A stretch of 64,000 nucleotides of DNA from Aporrectodea caliginosa (Eukaryota > Annelida > Clitellata > Crassiclitellata > Lumbricidae), in the NCBI GenBank assembly GCA_020284085.1, contig JACEVL010000426.1:556001-620000 (forward strand), in the 5' to 3' direction. Below, in pieces: positions 21,991 to 31,733 of this stretch. The notes under the pieces were generated by a model. That model saw only the letters and a list, made by a program, of their open reading frames with translations, searched no databases and was not told the DNA's origin. The position numbers and the translations under genes are program-made. Every line of letters begins with the position of its first letter. The first letter of the stretch is position 1.

Positions 21991-22311
21991 ATAAAAGACA
22001 AAACAAATTTATTTCTTCATAAAGCCAACACATACTGACAAAAAACTGACAAAACTTTTATTCCCAGAACAATGCATATAACAGTTCACATAATACATAG
22101 GCCTAGTACATTTTTCAGTGCACTGGCTAGGGAATAGGGGAGACCCAAAAGGGGCAGAAGCCCCGCTTAATTAGGGACACCCCATTAACTAGATTGGATG
22201 GTGGATGATTAGTCAGTTGTTAACTAGCTGATAACATTCAACTTGAAGAAACAGAAGATTAAAATGTAAGCTCCACAATGAAACAATTCCAAATAAGATA
22301 AAGTCAATCTT

Positions 22312-24066
22312 TCAACCTTGATTTAAGTAAATCCTCCACAACTTCTTAAACTGGACAAGAGTAAGTGCATTCTGTATACTTCTTGGTACAGCATTCCAAG
22401 TTTTCGGACCATTACAGGACATAGAAAATCTACGATAATTTGTTCGTGCATATGACACACATAGACCACCAGATGATCTTGTATAGTGACCATGTATGTC
22501 TACTGTTTTAATAAAATAGTTCAAAAATGATTCAGGTAACAAGTTATTAACAAATTTGTACATGAATTTACCCACTAGGTATCTGTTCATGTTCGCGAAG
22601 TTCATTACATTATATTCTCGGTACCTGCATGCTGTATGGGCATAATACGGATCTCCAGCAATAACTCTAATTGCTTTTTTCTGTAGAAGCACAAGACATT
22701 TTAACCTAGTTGAATAATTTGAGGCCCAGACAATGTTACCATAATCAAAATAGGGATTAATTAAGGTATAATATAAGTTCTTGCGAATGTGAACAGGGAT
22801 TAGGTGAGATATTCTCATTAATATGCCAAGGTTTCTTGCAATCTTGCCTGCAATAACATTAATGTGTTCCGACCAGGTCAGACATTCATCAATACAGACT
22901 CCAAGAAATTTAGTAGAGCGGGTTTGGGAAAGGACAATTCCATCGATTGATAAATCTGGTCGAAGATCTGGGATTCGTTTTTGTGTAGAGTGGAATATTA
23001 TAAAGCATGATTTCTTAATGTTAAGGGAAAGTCTATTGGTCCTAAACCATTCTGCTAGAATATTTAACTCGCAATTTATTATTTCAATGAGGATAGGCAA
23101 GGAGTCATGTGAACAGAACGCATTCGTGTCGTCAGCAAACAAGATAAGTTTAAGCACAGCAGAAGCATTGGGAAGATCATTTATGTACAGTAGAAACAAC
23201 AGAGGACCGAGATTAGAACCCTGAGGGACACCAACTTTTATAGGTTTACGAGAAGATAGGGCACCATTACAAAGCACCTGTTGATACCTATTCTCCAAGT
23301 AACTTTTGAACCAGAAATGAGGTGTACCCCTAATCCCATAATTTTCAAGTTTACTTAATAAGATATTATGATCCACCGTATCGAATGCCTTCGCCAGATC
23401 AAGAAATATACCAATAGAATATTTATTGGTGTCTATTGCCTTGGAGATGAGGTCTTGCATATTAATTAGAGACATTTCCGTAGAATGACCTGAACGAAAT
23501 CCATGCTGAAGGGGGTATAATATATGCTTGTTATTTATGTAATGATTTAATCTTTCACACATCGCCTTCTCCAAAACTTTGCCAAAATAGGGTAAGATAG
23601 ATATTGGCCGATAATTAGACATTTCCTGTTTGTCACCTTGTTTAAAAACTGGTGTTATTTTTGCAATTTTTAGATCGGGAGGAACAACACCTGTATTGAA
23701 AGAGCAGTTTATAATATCTGAAAGAACATTTGCAACAGAGCCAATGGTACTTCTTGCCACTAGCGGGTCTATATCATCAGGTCCCATACTACGAGTATAT
23801 TTCATAGATCTAGCTATAGTAGCAATTTCATTAGCACTAGTTGGAAGTAGTGCAAAAGATCCTGGAAGTGGAGGGTTCATAAATTCTTTAACAGTCTTAG
23901 TGCCTATGGGTATTTTATCTGCAAGGGTTTGTCCAATTCCTGCAAAAAACCCATTAAATGCATGTGCAATTCTTATTGGTTCATCAGTTTCTATTCCATT
24001 AATTTTTAAAGTGTCAATAACAGTGCTCTTGGGTTGACCATTAATTAATGATTTTATGACCCCCAT
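22312..24066 (-). CDS. LINE ORF2 C-terminal part: reverse transcriptase
   Basis: This 584-codon frame carries a complete reverse transcriptase. Motifs in order: MGPDDIDPLVA, IAKITPVFKQGDK, NYRPISILPYFGKVLEKAM, HGFRSGHSTEMSL, FLDLAKAFDTVDHNILLSKL (motif A), VGVPQGSNLGPLLFLLYIND (motif B), FADDTNAF (motif C, catalytic Asp pair), TKFLGVCIDECLTW, then the thumb YYTLINPYFDYGNIVWASNY and GPKTWNAVPRSIQ. No internal stop is present and all catalytic residues look intact. It is probably read as one polypeptide with the upstream endonuclease frame, so its ATG at 24064-24066 is likely internal. Confidence 0.92.
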   Translation of the reverse strand: MGVIKSLINGQPKSTVIDTLKINGIETDEPIRIAHAFNGFFAGIGQTLADKIPIGTKTVKEFMNPPLPGSFALLPTSANEIATIARSMKYTRSMGPDDIDPLVARSTIGSVANVLSDIINCSFNTGVVPPDLKIAKITPVFKQGDKQEMSNYRPISILPYFGKVLEKAMCERLNHYINNKHILYPLQHGFRSGHSTEMSLINMQDLISKAIDTNKYSIGIFLDLAKAFDTVDHNILLSKLENYGIRGTPHFWFKSYLENRYQQVLCNGALSSRKPIKVGVPQGSNLGPLLFLLYINDLPNASAVLKLILFADDTNAFCSHDSLPILIEIINCELNILAEWFRTNRLSLNIKKSCFIIFHSTQKRIPDLRPDLSIDGIVLSQTRSTKFLGVCIDECLTWSEHINVIAGKIARNLGILMRISHLIPVHIRKNLYYTLINPYFDYGNIVWASNYSTRLKCLVLLQKKAIRVIAGDPYYAHTACRYREYNVMNFANMNRYLVGKFMYKFVNNLLPESFLNYFIKTVDIHGHYTRSSGGLCVSYARTNYRRFSMSCNGPKTWNAVPRSIQNALTLVQFKKLWRIYLNQG

Positions 24067-25634
24067 GTTTTTTTCAAATTCTGGGTATATTTAAGAAATT
24101 CCTCTGTATAGTATAGCCTTTCTGCATTGATCCTAATTTGTTTAAATTTATTTCGATATACTTTATATTTATCCTTATTGCTAATCGTAGGAGACTTTAT
24201 ATATTTTAAATATAATTTATCCTTTTTTTTACACGATTTTAGGAGCCCTTTAGTCATCCATGGCTTGTGGGGAGTGTCTTTTCGGGATTGCTGGCTTCTT
24301 ATCACCAAGAAAGCTTTATCATACTGCTTGTTATATATGGACATAAACATATCATATGCAAGAACAGCGTCATTATTACAGATGGCATCTCTTACTGGTC
24401 CCCAATCAGTTTCATCCAGAGATTTAGCAAATTGATCCAATAGCTGGTCGTTTATGACTCTACAGGAGGTAGTTGTTTTCCCAAATTTGGGGAGTACTTT
24501 ATTCCCAAACCATAACATAATTGGCAAGTGATCAGATATGTCGTTTATAAGTATTAAAGGGTCAACGACTTCTTGCCAAAAGTTAGTATAAATATTGTCT
24601 ATGAGTGTAGAAGAGAAATCGGTAATTCTTGTGGGACAATCAATCGTGGGAAGAAAATGTGATGCTGTCATAATATTCAGAAAGTCCTGAGTAGGTGTAT
24701 GCTCATTAAGTTTCAACAAATCCACATTAAAATCTCCAAGTAGGATCACTTTTTTGCTACCCTTAGTTATTTCTGGAAGAAGCAGGTTCAGTTCATTATT
24801 AAATGTATTGAGAAGCTGTCCAGGTGGTCGGTAGATTACTCCTACTACAAGAACCAGACCTTTTGGTTGCGCTACAGTAACGAATAAACCTTCATACGAT
24901 GTATTAGAAGTTGAAGTGGCAATTTCCAAATTTTTTAAGGTAATGCCCTTTTTTACAAGGAGTGCAACTCCACCCCCCGTGCGCCCAATTCTAGATTTAG
25001 TTATGGTCTTATAGCCAGGTAAAAATAACATGTGCGCTGTATCATCATTCAGCCATGTCTCAGTAAGCGCTATTATATCTACTGGAGCTTGGGTTATCAG
25101 CAATTGCAACTCCGATAGTTTAGACGCAATGCTTCTACAATTCACATGAATGACTGCCGACAGATTTTTATGAATATGAAATTTACTAGTTAGCAATGAA
25201 GGAGGAACATACAATGCATGCTCAGGGGTATCATTAAAAAAATTCATATCTGGATCTAGTTCATCATTATTGAGAAGAGATCTTTGGTCCGATGTGTCCA
25301 AGGCAAAACTCAGTTTAGGTAGGCAATTTAAAAAGTCAGCTCTAGAAGATTCTGGTAGAGGGTCACGTAATACTTCTAAAAACTCTCCCTGATCTATAAT
25401 GTGGTTAAATGGAAAAACTTCTGTAAGACAATTGGGACAGTACCAATTATTTGTCTGGGCAATCCCTTGTAGGTCACAGATAGAGGATTTAGAGTGGATG
25501 CATTCTTTGTTGGATACACACTTCATTTGTGTACGTAATGTTCTAACATCTAGCTTACATATACAACATTTAATGTCAAGTTCATGATCAGCTTCATAGT
25601 TCATTAGTTGGATGTTTTGATATAAAACAGTCAA
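24054..25634 (-). CDS. LINE ORF2 N-terminal part: PHD-like finger and AP-type endonuclease
   Basis: This 526-codon frame starts with a cysteine-rich segment (about residues 22-70): CCICKLD, CVSNKEC, then NNWYCPNCL, a PHD-finger-like layout. The endonuclease follows from about residue 160: VNCRSIASKLSEL, ALTETWLND (catalytic Glu region), GRTGGGVALLVKKG, VGVIYRPPG, LLGDFNVDLL, then SDHLPIMLWF (catalytic Asp-His). These are the motifs of apurinic-like endonucleases that nick target DNA for target-primed reverse transcription. The frame ends LKKTWGS and stop, 13 bp past the start of the downstream frame, which resumes the protein one base out. It is therefore one protein split by a single frame change in a run of five G. 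Confidence 0.88.
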   Translation of the reverse strand: MTVLYQNIQLMNYEADHELDIKCCICKLDVRTLRTQMKCVSNKECIHSKSSICDLQGIAQTNNWYCPNCLTEVFPFNHIIDQGEFLEVLRDPLPESSRADFLNCLPKLSFALDTSDQRSLLNNDELDPDMNFFNDTPEHALYVPPSLLTSKFHIHKNLSAVIHVNCRSIASKLSELQLLITQAPVDIIALTETWLNDDTAHMLFLPGYKTITKSRIGRTGGGVALLVKKGITLKNLEIATSTSNTSYEGLFVTVAQPKGLVLVVGVIYRPPGQLLNTFNNELNLLLPEITKGSKKVILLGDFNVDLLKLNEHTPTQDFLNIMTASHFLPTIDCPTRITDFSSTLIDNIYTNFWQEVVDPLILINDISDHLPIMLWFGNKVLPKFGKTTTSCRVINDQLLDQFAKSLDETDWGPVRDAICNNDAVLAYDMFMSIYNKQYDKAFLVIRSQQSRKDTPHKPWMTKGLLKSCKKKDKLYLKYIKSPTISNKDKYKVYRNKFKQIRINAERLYYTEEFLKYTQNLKKTWGS

Positions 25635-25737
25635 GCAGAATAGTCAATCAACAAGTCACACACACACACACAAAGCTAGGGCCAATGTGAGAGATTGGTT
25701 CTCACAATGCATGGTGCTGCCTGCTCAACACACAAAA

Positions 25738-26075
25738 AATACTTCGTTATACCGTTAACAAATTAAAGTAAACAAACTAAAGGAAACAGACAAAATTAAG
25801 GCCAAGTCAAACCAATCAGGCCAGAAAAAAAGAACAATTCTTAGCAGACCTCCCAACTTCTGCTCCCACAAAAAAGATACTTCGTTATACCATTAAATAA
25901 ATTATAGTAAACAAGGTATAGGAAACAGACAAAATTTAGGCCACGTCAAACCGAACAGGCCAAAAAGAACAAATTCGTTAAACAAAATAATGTAAACAAA
26001 CAAAAAGATACAGACAAAATTTAGGCCACGTCAAACCGATCAGGCCAAAGAAGAACAAATTCTTGGTAGATCTCC
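25738..26075 (-). repeat. Imperfect direct repeats in LINE 5' region
   Basis: Three partial repeats share aaacagacaaaat near 25785, 25921 and 26007 (the third as tacagacaaaat) and a following ggccacgtcaaaccga block (with variants). The spacing is unequal. Repeated 5' units are common in LINE promoters; that role is inference. Confidence 0.65.
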
Positions 26076-26659
26076 CAACTTCCATGAGGCAACTGAAAGA
26101 GATAAGATGATCCCGTAGCCGTGTTAAGTTCACAGAATAATCCTTGGAATGGAAAGATTTCTTTAGCAGTCAACGTTCGAAGGATGATTTTCCTCTTGTG
26201 CTCTTTGAGATTGACATTCTTTCGTTGGAAATATTCATTGACGTAAATAGGCACTTCGTGTGGGAGTGGAAGTCTCGCAGTCTCCTTTTATCGTGGTATA
26301 CCAAATGTTCCAAATCACGAGCCTTTTCGTGTTGGAACAAATTATCACCTATCCACACAGCGTTGAAGGGCATACATAATTGAAGGACATACATAATTTT
26401 ATACAGACTAATTAAATAGACAGTGTTTAGACAACTGTACCTATGACCCTTATTTAGTTTGGGACTGCTCAGTTTCCTGATTCTTCCAATTCGAGGTGAC
26501 TAAAACAGACAGGGAGTTTTCAATATGAAGGGCTACAACTGATGAGCACATGGAGCAGATGGCTGGTCTCGAGCTTGTTGCCTGTCACTGCTGAAATCTT
26601 GCCTCCTAGTTCTTGGACAAACTCCACAGACTTGGTGTGCCAGCTTCCTGCTGTTTCGA

Positions 26660-26947
26660 CTGCAACAGGGACGATATACCAGGTCGTAGATTTCTTCGCT
26701 CTGTCACTCAGGGCGACCTGGTTGTCCCTATGGCTCGAACTTACACGGCGCTGCATGAAAGCTTCGCTGTGGTCGGTCCTCCCTTCTGGAACAGGTTGCC
26801 TAGCAACCTCCGTAATGAACTTCTTGGTCTGTCTCTGCCGCTTTTCCGCAAGCGTTTGAAAACAATTATTATTCTTTTCGATTGTGGTTTGGTGTTATCA
26901 GGTCGGGAGCGCCTCTGAGGAGTTTCTCTTGAAGTGGCGCTATATAA
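26660..26947 (+). mobile_element. LINE 3' fragment, left part (split by inserted element)
   Basis: The plus strand encodes GRRFLRSVTQGDLVVPMART, PPFWNRLPSNLRNEL and LSLPLFRKRLKTII, the end of the reverse transcriptase. Then come gggagcgcctctgagg and gaagtggcgctatataa. The 458 bp element at 26948-27405 interrupts it, after which the tail acttacgattacgattacg resumes at 27409. Confidence 0.82.
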
Positions 26948-27405
26948 GGGGCCGTCCATAAATGACGTCACGCAATTTTGGCCGATTTTGAACCCCCCTC
27001 CTCCTCGTCACACTTCGTCACAAAAAGTGACACCCTTTGAAAATGACGTCACAAAGCTCTGACCCCCCCTTAAACCAAATTTCCATGGCGAAGCAAAATG
27101 CTCCTTCATGGAACAAATTGGGAGAGCATGCATATTTTAAAATCTAACGGTGACCAAATATTGAAATAATTAGAAAATTATTAATAATGGTGCCCATATA
27201 CATTAAAATAATCAAAAATAATGAAAAGTTAATACTAAAAATTTGTGCTGTTATTATTAAAATTAAATTGTTGTTATTTGTTAAATTTAATGACATAGAC
27301 CTGATGTGACGACACATTTCTCAGACCCCCACCCCCATGTCACACATCGTCACAAATTTCCGACCCCCGACCCCCTAAGGTGTGACGTCATTTATGGACA
27401 GCCCC
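26948..27405. mobile_element. 458 bp inverted-repeat element with TAA duplication, nested in LINE tail
   Basis: The left end ggggccgtccataaatgacg is mirrored by the right end cgtcatttatggacagcccc; 19 of 20 bases pair. TAA lies directly outside each end (26945-26947, 27406-27408), and removing the element restores a continuous LINE tail. A 3 bp TWA-type duplication is typical of PIF/Harbinger elements, but without a transposase this class call is inference. Confidence 0.88.
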
Positions 27406-27432
27406 TAAACTTACGATTACGATTACGATATG
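27406..27432 (+). mobile_element. LINE 3' tail, right part
   Basis: Reads taaacttacgattacgatta and on, the GATTAC-repeat tail belonging to the LINE fragment left of the nested element. Confidence 0.75.
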
Positions 27433-27474
27433 TGTGACTGTGAGATACCAGCATATTTGCATTCCATATTGCGA

Positions 27475-27800
27475 GATGTAGTCTTGTTTCATAATCGAAG
27501 TGACGTAACAACAGGCCTTTATTCTTTAGATTATTAGTAATAGAAGTGTCCAATCATAATAATCGAAATGACGTAGGCCTAACAATAGGCCTTTATTCTC
27601 CAAATTAGCTTATTAAAAATATTAAAAATAGGTTTGTGAAGTAACAGTAGGCCTTCATTCGCAAGCTTTTATTTTCAATAATAGACGTGTTTCGTAATTG
27701 AAGCCGTAACAATAGACTTTTTTAGATTTAGATTTTTTAATAAAATATAAAGTGTCGAGACAATAAATTTATTCTTTAAATTTAAAACCTTAATAATGTA
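27475..27800. repeat. ~70 bp tandem array, block 2
   Basis: Units carry cataatcgaagtgacgtaaca and caggcctttattctttagat, the same consensus as block 1. Confidence 0.82.
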
Positions 27801-27924
27801 CCTATGTCTGCATGTAGACCCAGTAACGTCAACCAATGGGGTTGAGGGTTGGGAGAACGATCTCCCACGGTTGCCAAAGTGCGCACTATTCGTCGACCTG
27901 GCTGGCTGCAGGACACAGAGCCCT

Positions 27925-28470
27925 CTGATGTAATCGTAATCGTAAACTCGAAATTTCTAGAGCGCCCACAAAGGCGAAGTCGCGGGAGCCAGCTTATTCA
28001 CAGGCGCTCAATCAAAGCAAAGTCGATAGGCAGAGGTACCGAACGGGGCGCACCGATGGCCGAGGATGAGGATCTTGAATGTCATTCGATCGTCAACTGG
28101 AAGTCAATCTCTCGCATGTAGTTTGAAACATTTAAAATTTTGGCAGATTGACCACGACCCGGGGGCAGCGCAGTTAAGGACGGACTGAAGCTGACGAATT
28201 TTTTTTGGCAAGCCTGCGAGGACAGGGTTGCAAGAGTTCAAGCGGATTAAGACGAAGGAATGAACAAGAGTCGCATCATCGTCATGCGTTAAATGCCGTC
28301 GAACGACCCTGATCTGGCACAAGAGGGTAAAGCCGGATCTGCAGAGTTGGCGTAGTCCACCAACTTGGATAGATCTTCGTCCGGAAGAACTCCAATGTCC
28401 AGGACTACGAGTTGTGGAATCTAGTCCGGAGATTGTAACCGTTATTAGGGCCTATAGCTCCCTGTCAATC
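27925..28470 (-). mobile_element. LINE 3' remnant with GATTAC tail
   Basis: The minus strand reads IRVVRRHLTHDDDATLVHSF, LQSVLNCAAPGSW and later LPIDFALIERL, a decayed reverse transcriptase end. The 3' tail reads gcgcctgtgaataagctggc and gagtttacgattacgattac. It interrupts the 70 bp tandem array. Confidence 0.75.
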
Positions 28471-28544
28471 GCTACTCTTGCCTGTCGTGTACCGAGCCAA
28501 ATGAACTGCGTATTGCCGGTATTGGACACATATCTTTTTAATAA

Positions 28545-29375
28545 CAGAACGGTTTCATAATGGAAGTGACGTAACAAAAGGCCTATTCTATATTTTCAAA
28601 ATTAACGTAGGCTATATAACAACAGATTTATATCACAATCAAAGTGACGTAACAATAGGTCTAGTCTATATTCTCAAAATAAACGTATATAACAATAGAT
28701 TTATATCACAATCAAAGTGACGTAACAATAAGCCTTGTCTATATTCTCAAAATTAACGTAGGCTATATAACAACAGATTTATATCACAATCAAAGTGACG
28801 TAACAATAGGTCTAGTCTATATTCTCAAAATAAACGTATATAACAATAGATTTATATCACAATCAAAGTGACGTAACAATAAGCCTTGTCTATATTCTCA
28901 AAATTAACGTCTATATTCTCAAAATAAACGTATAAGAATAGATTTATATAGGCTAACAACAGATTTATATCACAATCAAAGTGACGTAACAATAGGTCTA
29001 GTCTATATTTTCAAAATACACATATATAACAATAGATTTGTATCATAATCAAAGTGACGTAACAATAGGCCTAGTCTAGGCTATATTCTCACAATGAACT
29101 TATATAAACAAAAGATTTGTATTATAATCAGAATGACGTAACAATTGGCCTATAGCTTCTTAGAGGACTATTCTCAGTGCGGAAATATATAACGGTGGAC
29201 TTGTTTTTATAATTGAAGTGACGCTGCGATTTAGCCTACAAAAGCGTAACAATAGGCTTAGCAGAACTGTTATAAAATGTTAGCAGAATTAAAACTAATA
29301 AGTAGTAACGAAAGATTTAGTCAATACTTGAAGTGACGTGAGAATGCGTCTATGTAATAGGCCTAGGCTAATCTA
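28545..29375. repeat. ~70 bp tandem array, block 3, with higher-order period
   Basis: Units read atcacaatcaaagtgacgta, acaataggtctagtctatat, tctcaaaataaacgtatat. From 28610 to 28900 two unit types alternate, giving a period of about 145 bp. The right end decays toward 29375. Confidence 0.88.
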
Positions 29376-29399
29376 AACGAATTAACAAGTGACAATAGA

Positions 29400-29625
29400 T
29401 CATACAGCATAGTGCTTTTGCCTGCATTGGTCCCTCGCTGTGGAATGACCTTCCTCACTCTGCCTGCTCTGCAGTCCTATCTGGTGCCACTGGTGGTCTC
29501 GCTGCATCCCACAGCTGTCTAAAATCTTCTCTCTTCCCTCGGAGTTTGTCGCACTGGGAGCGCCTCTGATTGGTTTGCACTTCAGGAGGCGCTCTAGAAA
29601 TTTTAAAATACAAATATAATACTAT
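29400..29625 (+). mobile_element. LINE 3' end remnant
   Basis: A decayed reverse transcriptase end (gcattggtccctcgctgtgg) followed by ctcggagtttgtcgcactgg, gagcgcctctgattgg and aggaggcgctctagaaattt. The tail matches 47530-47610. Confidence 0.65.
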
Positions 29626-29797
29626 ATGTAGGCCCTATATAATTATATAGCCTTGAAATCTGAACGAGATAAATTATGGGTATTACATGGATGGAAAACT
29701 AATGAATAATTACCAAAAGCGAAAAAGGTGGAGTAAAACAGGATACTGGGTTTTGTCCATTCTCGTTCATAGTCTAAATTCTATGGCTCAGATGGCC

Positions 29798-29810
29798 GTT
29801 GCATAGCAAC
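29798..29810 (+). promoter_or_regulatory. X-box-like (RFX) site upstream of ZDHHC24-like gene
   Basis: GTTGCATAGCAAC is an imperfect inverted repeat with GTTGC and AGCAAC half-sites, as bound by RFX factors. It lies 137 bp upstream of the coding ATG. Function is inferred from motif and position only. Confidence 0.45.
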
Positions 29811-29946
29811 CGCGCCCGAGATAATCAATTCCAGCGAAGACCAGCGTTTGTTACCTGTGCAGGTGCGATTACATGTTACGGATAAGATATCGTTAGGGAA
29901 TCTCGATTTCTCAAAAATAGATTACATTCGGGATTTCATAATCGTC

Positions 29947-30900
29947 ATGGATGCGCCAGAGGAGATAGGTCTGCGGCAGAAATGGCGTGATCACTGGAAT
30001 ACGAGGGACAAGATATTTAAGCCGGAGCCGAGCGTCGCCAATCGCTTGGCAGTGGCCTTCTTCTGGGTCGTTAGCGTCAGCCTCGTCTTCACGGCTCTGT
30101 TCGTCTACCTTCCGGAGGTGGAGACGGGGATGACGCTCTGGCAGAGCCTACCGCTCAAGGCACTCGTCTGGTTCATCTTTGCCGAGCTCGTCATCAACTG
30201 GGGTCTGTGTTCGATGAAGGAAATGTCGAAGGTGACGGTTAGACGCATCCAGCGCAGCCTTGCCAGCGCCCAACAGTCCCAGGAAGAGTTCCCCGTCCTC
30301 CCGATAGAAGATATGATCGTCTGTCCCACCTGCCAGGTTCCAGTTCCGCCTAGAGCTTTCCACTGCAAGGTATGCAGCATGTGCGTACTGAAGCGTGACC
30401 ATCACTGTTATTTCACAGCTTCTTGCATTGGTTTCAGCAACCAGAGATACTTCATCGTAATGAACTTTTACGTGGCACTTGGCACTCTGTACGGCATCAT
30501 GCTTATGATGTCCTACATTGGGACCGTGCTTCCGTATTCCCACTGGATGACGTACTGCCGCTATATTCCAGTGGTAGCCATTTTCCAGTGGCTTGGTGGA
30601 AGTCTGTCGCTTGGACATGTCTTCCTTTCTCTGCAGCTGTTCGTGTGTGTGATGACCTTTGGAATGTCCTTAGGATATTTTCTCTGGGAGGTCTGCATCA
30701 TCTTTCGGGAGCAGACATCCTACGAAGCAGCGAAAAACATTCGAACATTCAGCACAACCAGTGATGTGAAGACAAGATTTCGGCAAGTGTTTGGCCCGTA
30801 CTGGCTCGTCAATTTTGTTCTGCCTCTACCAACACTACCAGATGGGGTTGATGGCGTACAATGGAAGACATATGCATATAAACAATTGAAATCACAGTAA
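29947..30900 (+). CDS. ZDHHC24: DHHC palmitoyltransferase, ZDHHC24-like
   Basis: A 317-residue protein in one exon. DHHC enzymes transfer palmitate from palmitoyl-CoA to cysteines of target proteins at Golgi/ER or plasma membrane. The ATG at 29947 is chosen because the upstream open frame has no ATG; a possible 3' splice site (ctgtgcag, ending 29862) suggests a 5' noncoding exon. Two hydrophobic segments come first (about residues 28-50 and 62-80). The cysteine-rich domain then reads CPTCQVPVPPRAFHCKVC followed by CVLKRDHHCYFTASCIGF, with the catalytic DHHC intact. Two or three further hydrophobic segments follow. The FxNQRYF stretch after the motif fits invertebrate ZDHHC24-type enzymes. The position of the usual TTxE motif reads QTSYE, a variant. 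The gene is unbroken and flanked only by repeats. Confidence 0.9.
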   Translation: MDAPEEIGLRQKWRDHWNTRDKIFKPEPSVANRLAVAFFWVVSVSLVFTALFVYLPEVETGMTLWQSLPLKALVWFIFAELVINWGLCSMKEMSKVTVRRIQRSLASAQQSQEEFPVLPIEDMIVCPTCQVPVPPRAFHCKVCSMCVLKRDHHCYFTASCIGFSNQRYFIVMNFYVALGTLYGIMLMMSYIGTVLPYSHWMTYCRYIPVVAIFQWLGGSLSLGHVFLSLQLFVCVMTFGMSLGYFLWEVCIIFREQTSYEAAKNIRTFSTTSDVKTRFRQVFGPYWLVNFVLPLPTLPDGVDGVQWKTYAYKQLKSQ

Positions 30901-31294
30901 TTTGTTTAGCTGCCCTCTTGCTAAATGCTGAAATTGGGCTGAATACATGGACATACACTAAGTGTACTACAAAAGCACATTGAAGTGCTGGATCTGGATG
31001 TCGCACTAAGAAAACACCTTTATGTACTGGATCCGGGTGTAAGTTATGGCCGCCTTTGAACTACAGTGGATCTGATATCGCTGTATGTGTGCACTAACCA
31101 GAATGGGCCTTTTCAACCTTTTGACTTGGTACCTTTTAGTGATAATGTATGTCAGAGGAGCTTTTATGGAGGTAGTGTACTACAGTACAAGATATTTGTT
31201 ATGTTACAATTTGAGTCAGAGATAGAGAAGAAGAGTATTTGATCGGTACACACAGCTATTTTGCTGGTTGTTTTTACCTTTCTTTGCATGTCAA

Positions 31295-31322
31295 CTTAAA
31301 TGATCTCGGCTGCACAAGGTAC
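31295..31322 (+). repeat. 28 bp repeat, copy 1, downstream of ZDHHC24-like gene
   Basis: A 28 bp word starting cttaaatgatctcggctgca is identical to 33404-33431. The flanks differ between copies. Confidence 0.8.
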
Positions 31323-31550
31323 AGCTTTAACTTATTGGTGTTTAGTCAAATGTTGTGCCATTATTTGATCTGTTTTTCAAATATTTTTGTTAGTTTCTGC
31401 TTTTAACTGAATGACATATACATTTATATTATATGTACCTTTGTGAAAACTTATGACCGTGATGATAGTTGCCAAAGTTATTTTTTAACGTTCCATCAAG
31501 ATTACCTATGCAGTCCTCCCATAATTTTTTTGACAAAAATACCTTTTCAG

Positions 31551-31733
31551 CAGGGCTTTTTTTAAGGAATTTTTAGAACTGCACAACCTGTTCACTCTTT
31601 TTCAAAAAGCCATGGTAAATTATTCCCAATGACCTTTTTTAGCCATTTTTAACTGCACAGAAATGCTTTTACAACTGCACATATTCATTTAGAACTGCAC
31701 TTTTTGTGCAGAACTGCACGCTAAAAAGCCCTG
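31551..31733. mobile_element. 183 bp hAT-like element with perfect 8 bp duplication
   Basis: Ends cagggcttttttta and taaaaagccctg are inverted. The 8 bp cttttcag stands on both sides (31543-31550 and 31734-31741). The interior repeats aactgcac several times and has no ORF. It probably lies in the 3' UTR or just downstream of the ZDHHC24-like gene. Confidence 0.88.

Larger units (their letters stand above)
22000..26080 (-). mobile_element. Nearly full-length LINE (EN-RT retrotransposon)
   Basis: On the minus strand the order is: 5' region with imperfect direct repeats (25738-26075), PHD-like zinc finger, endonuclease, reverse transcriptase, 3' UTR with a cccc-rich inverted block (22130-22190) and an AATAAA (read as tttatt near 22010). 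The coding part is broken only by one frame change at about 24055. The element sits inside the 70 bp tandem array, whose units resume on its right. No clear ORF1 is seen. Fragments at 1-1010, 13880-14775 and 62505-63070 are from the same broad clade. The exact 5' boundary is uncertain. Confidence 0.85.

Noticed and set aside
22823..23224. Plus-strand frame of 133 codons
   Set aside because: Antisense shadow of the LINE reverse transcriptase.
26021..26394. LINE ORF1 on the minus strand
   Set aside because: Two short frames of 74-77 codons in different phases without RRM, coiled coil or CCHC motif; not enough support.
30148..30618. Minus-strand frame of 156 codons
   Set aside because: Antisense shadow of the palmitoyltransferase.
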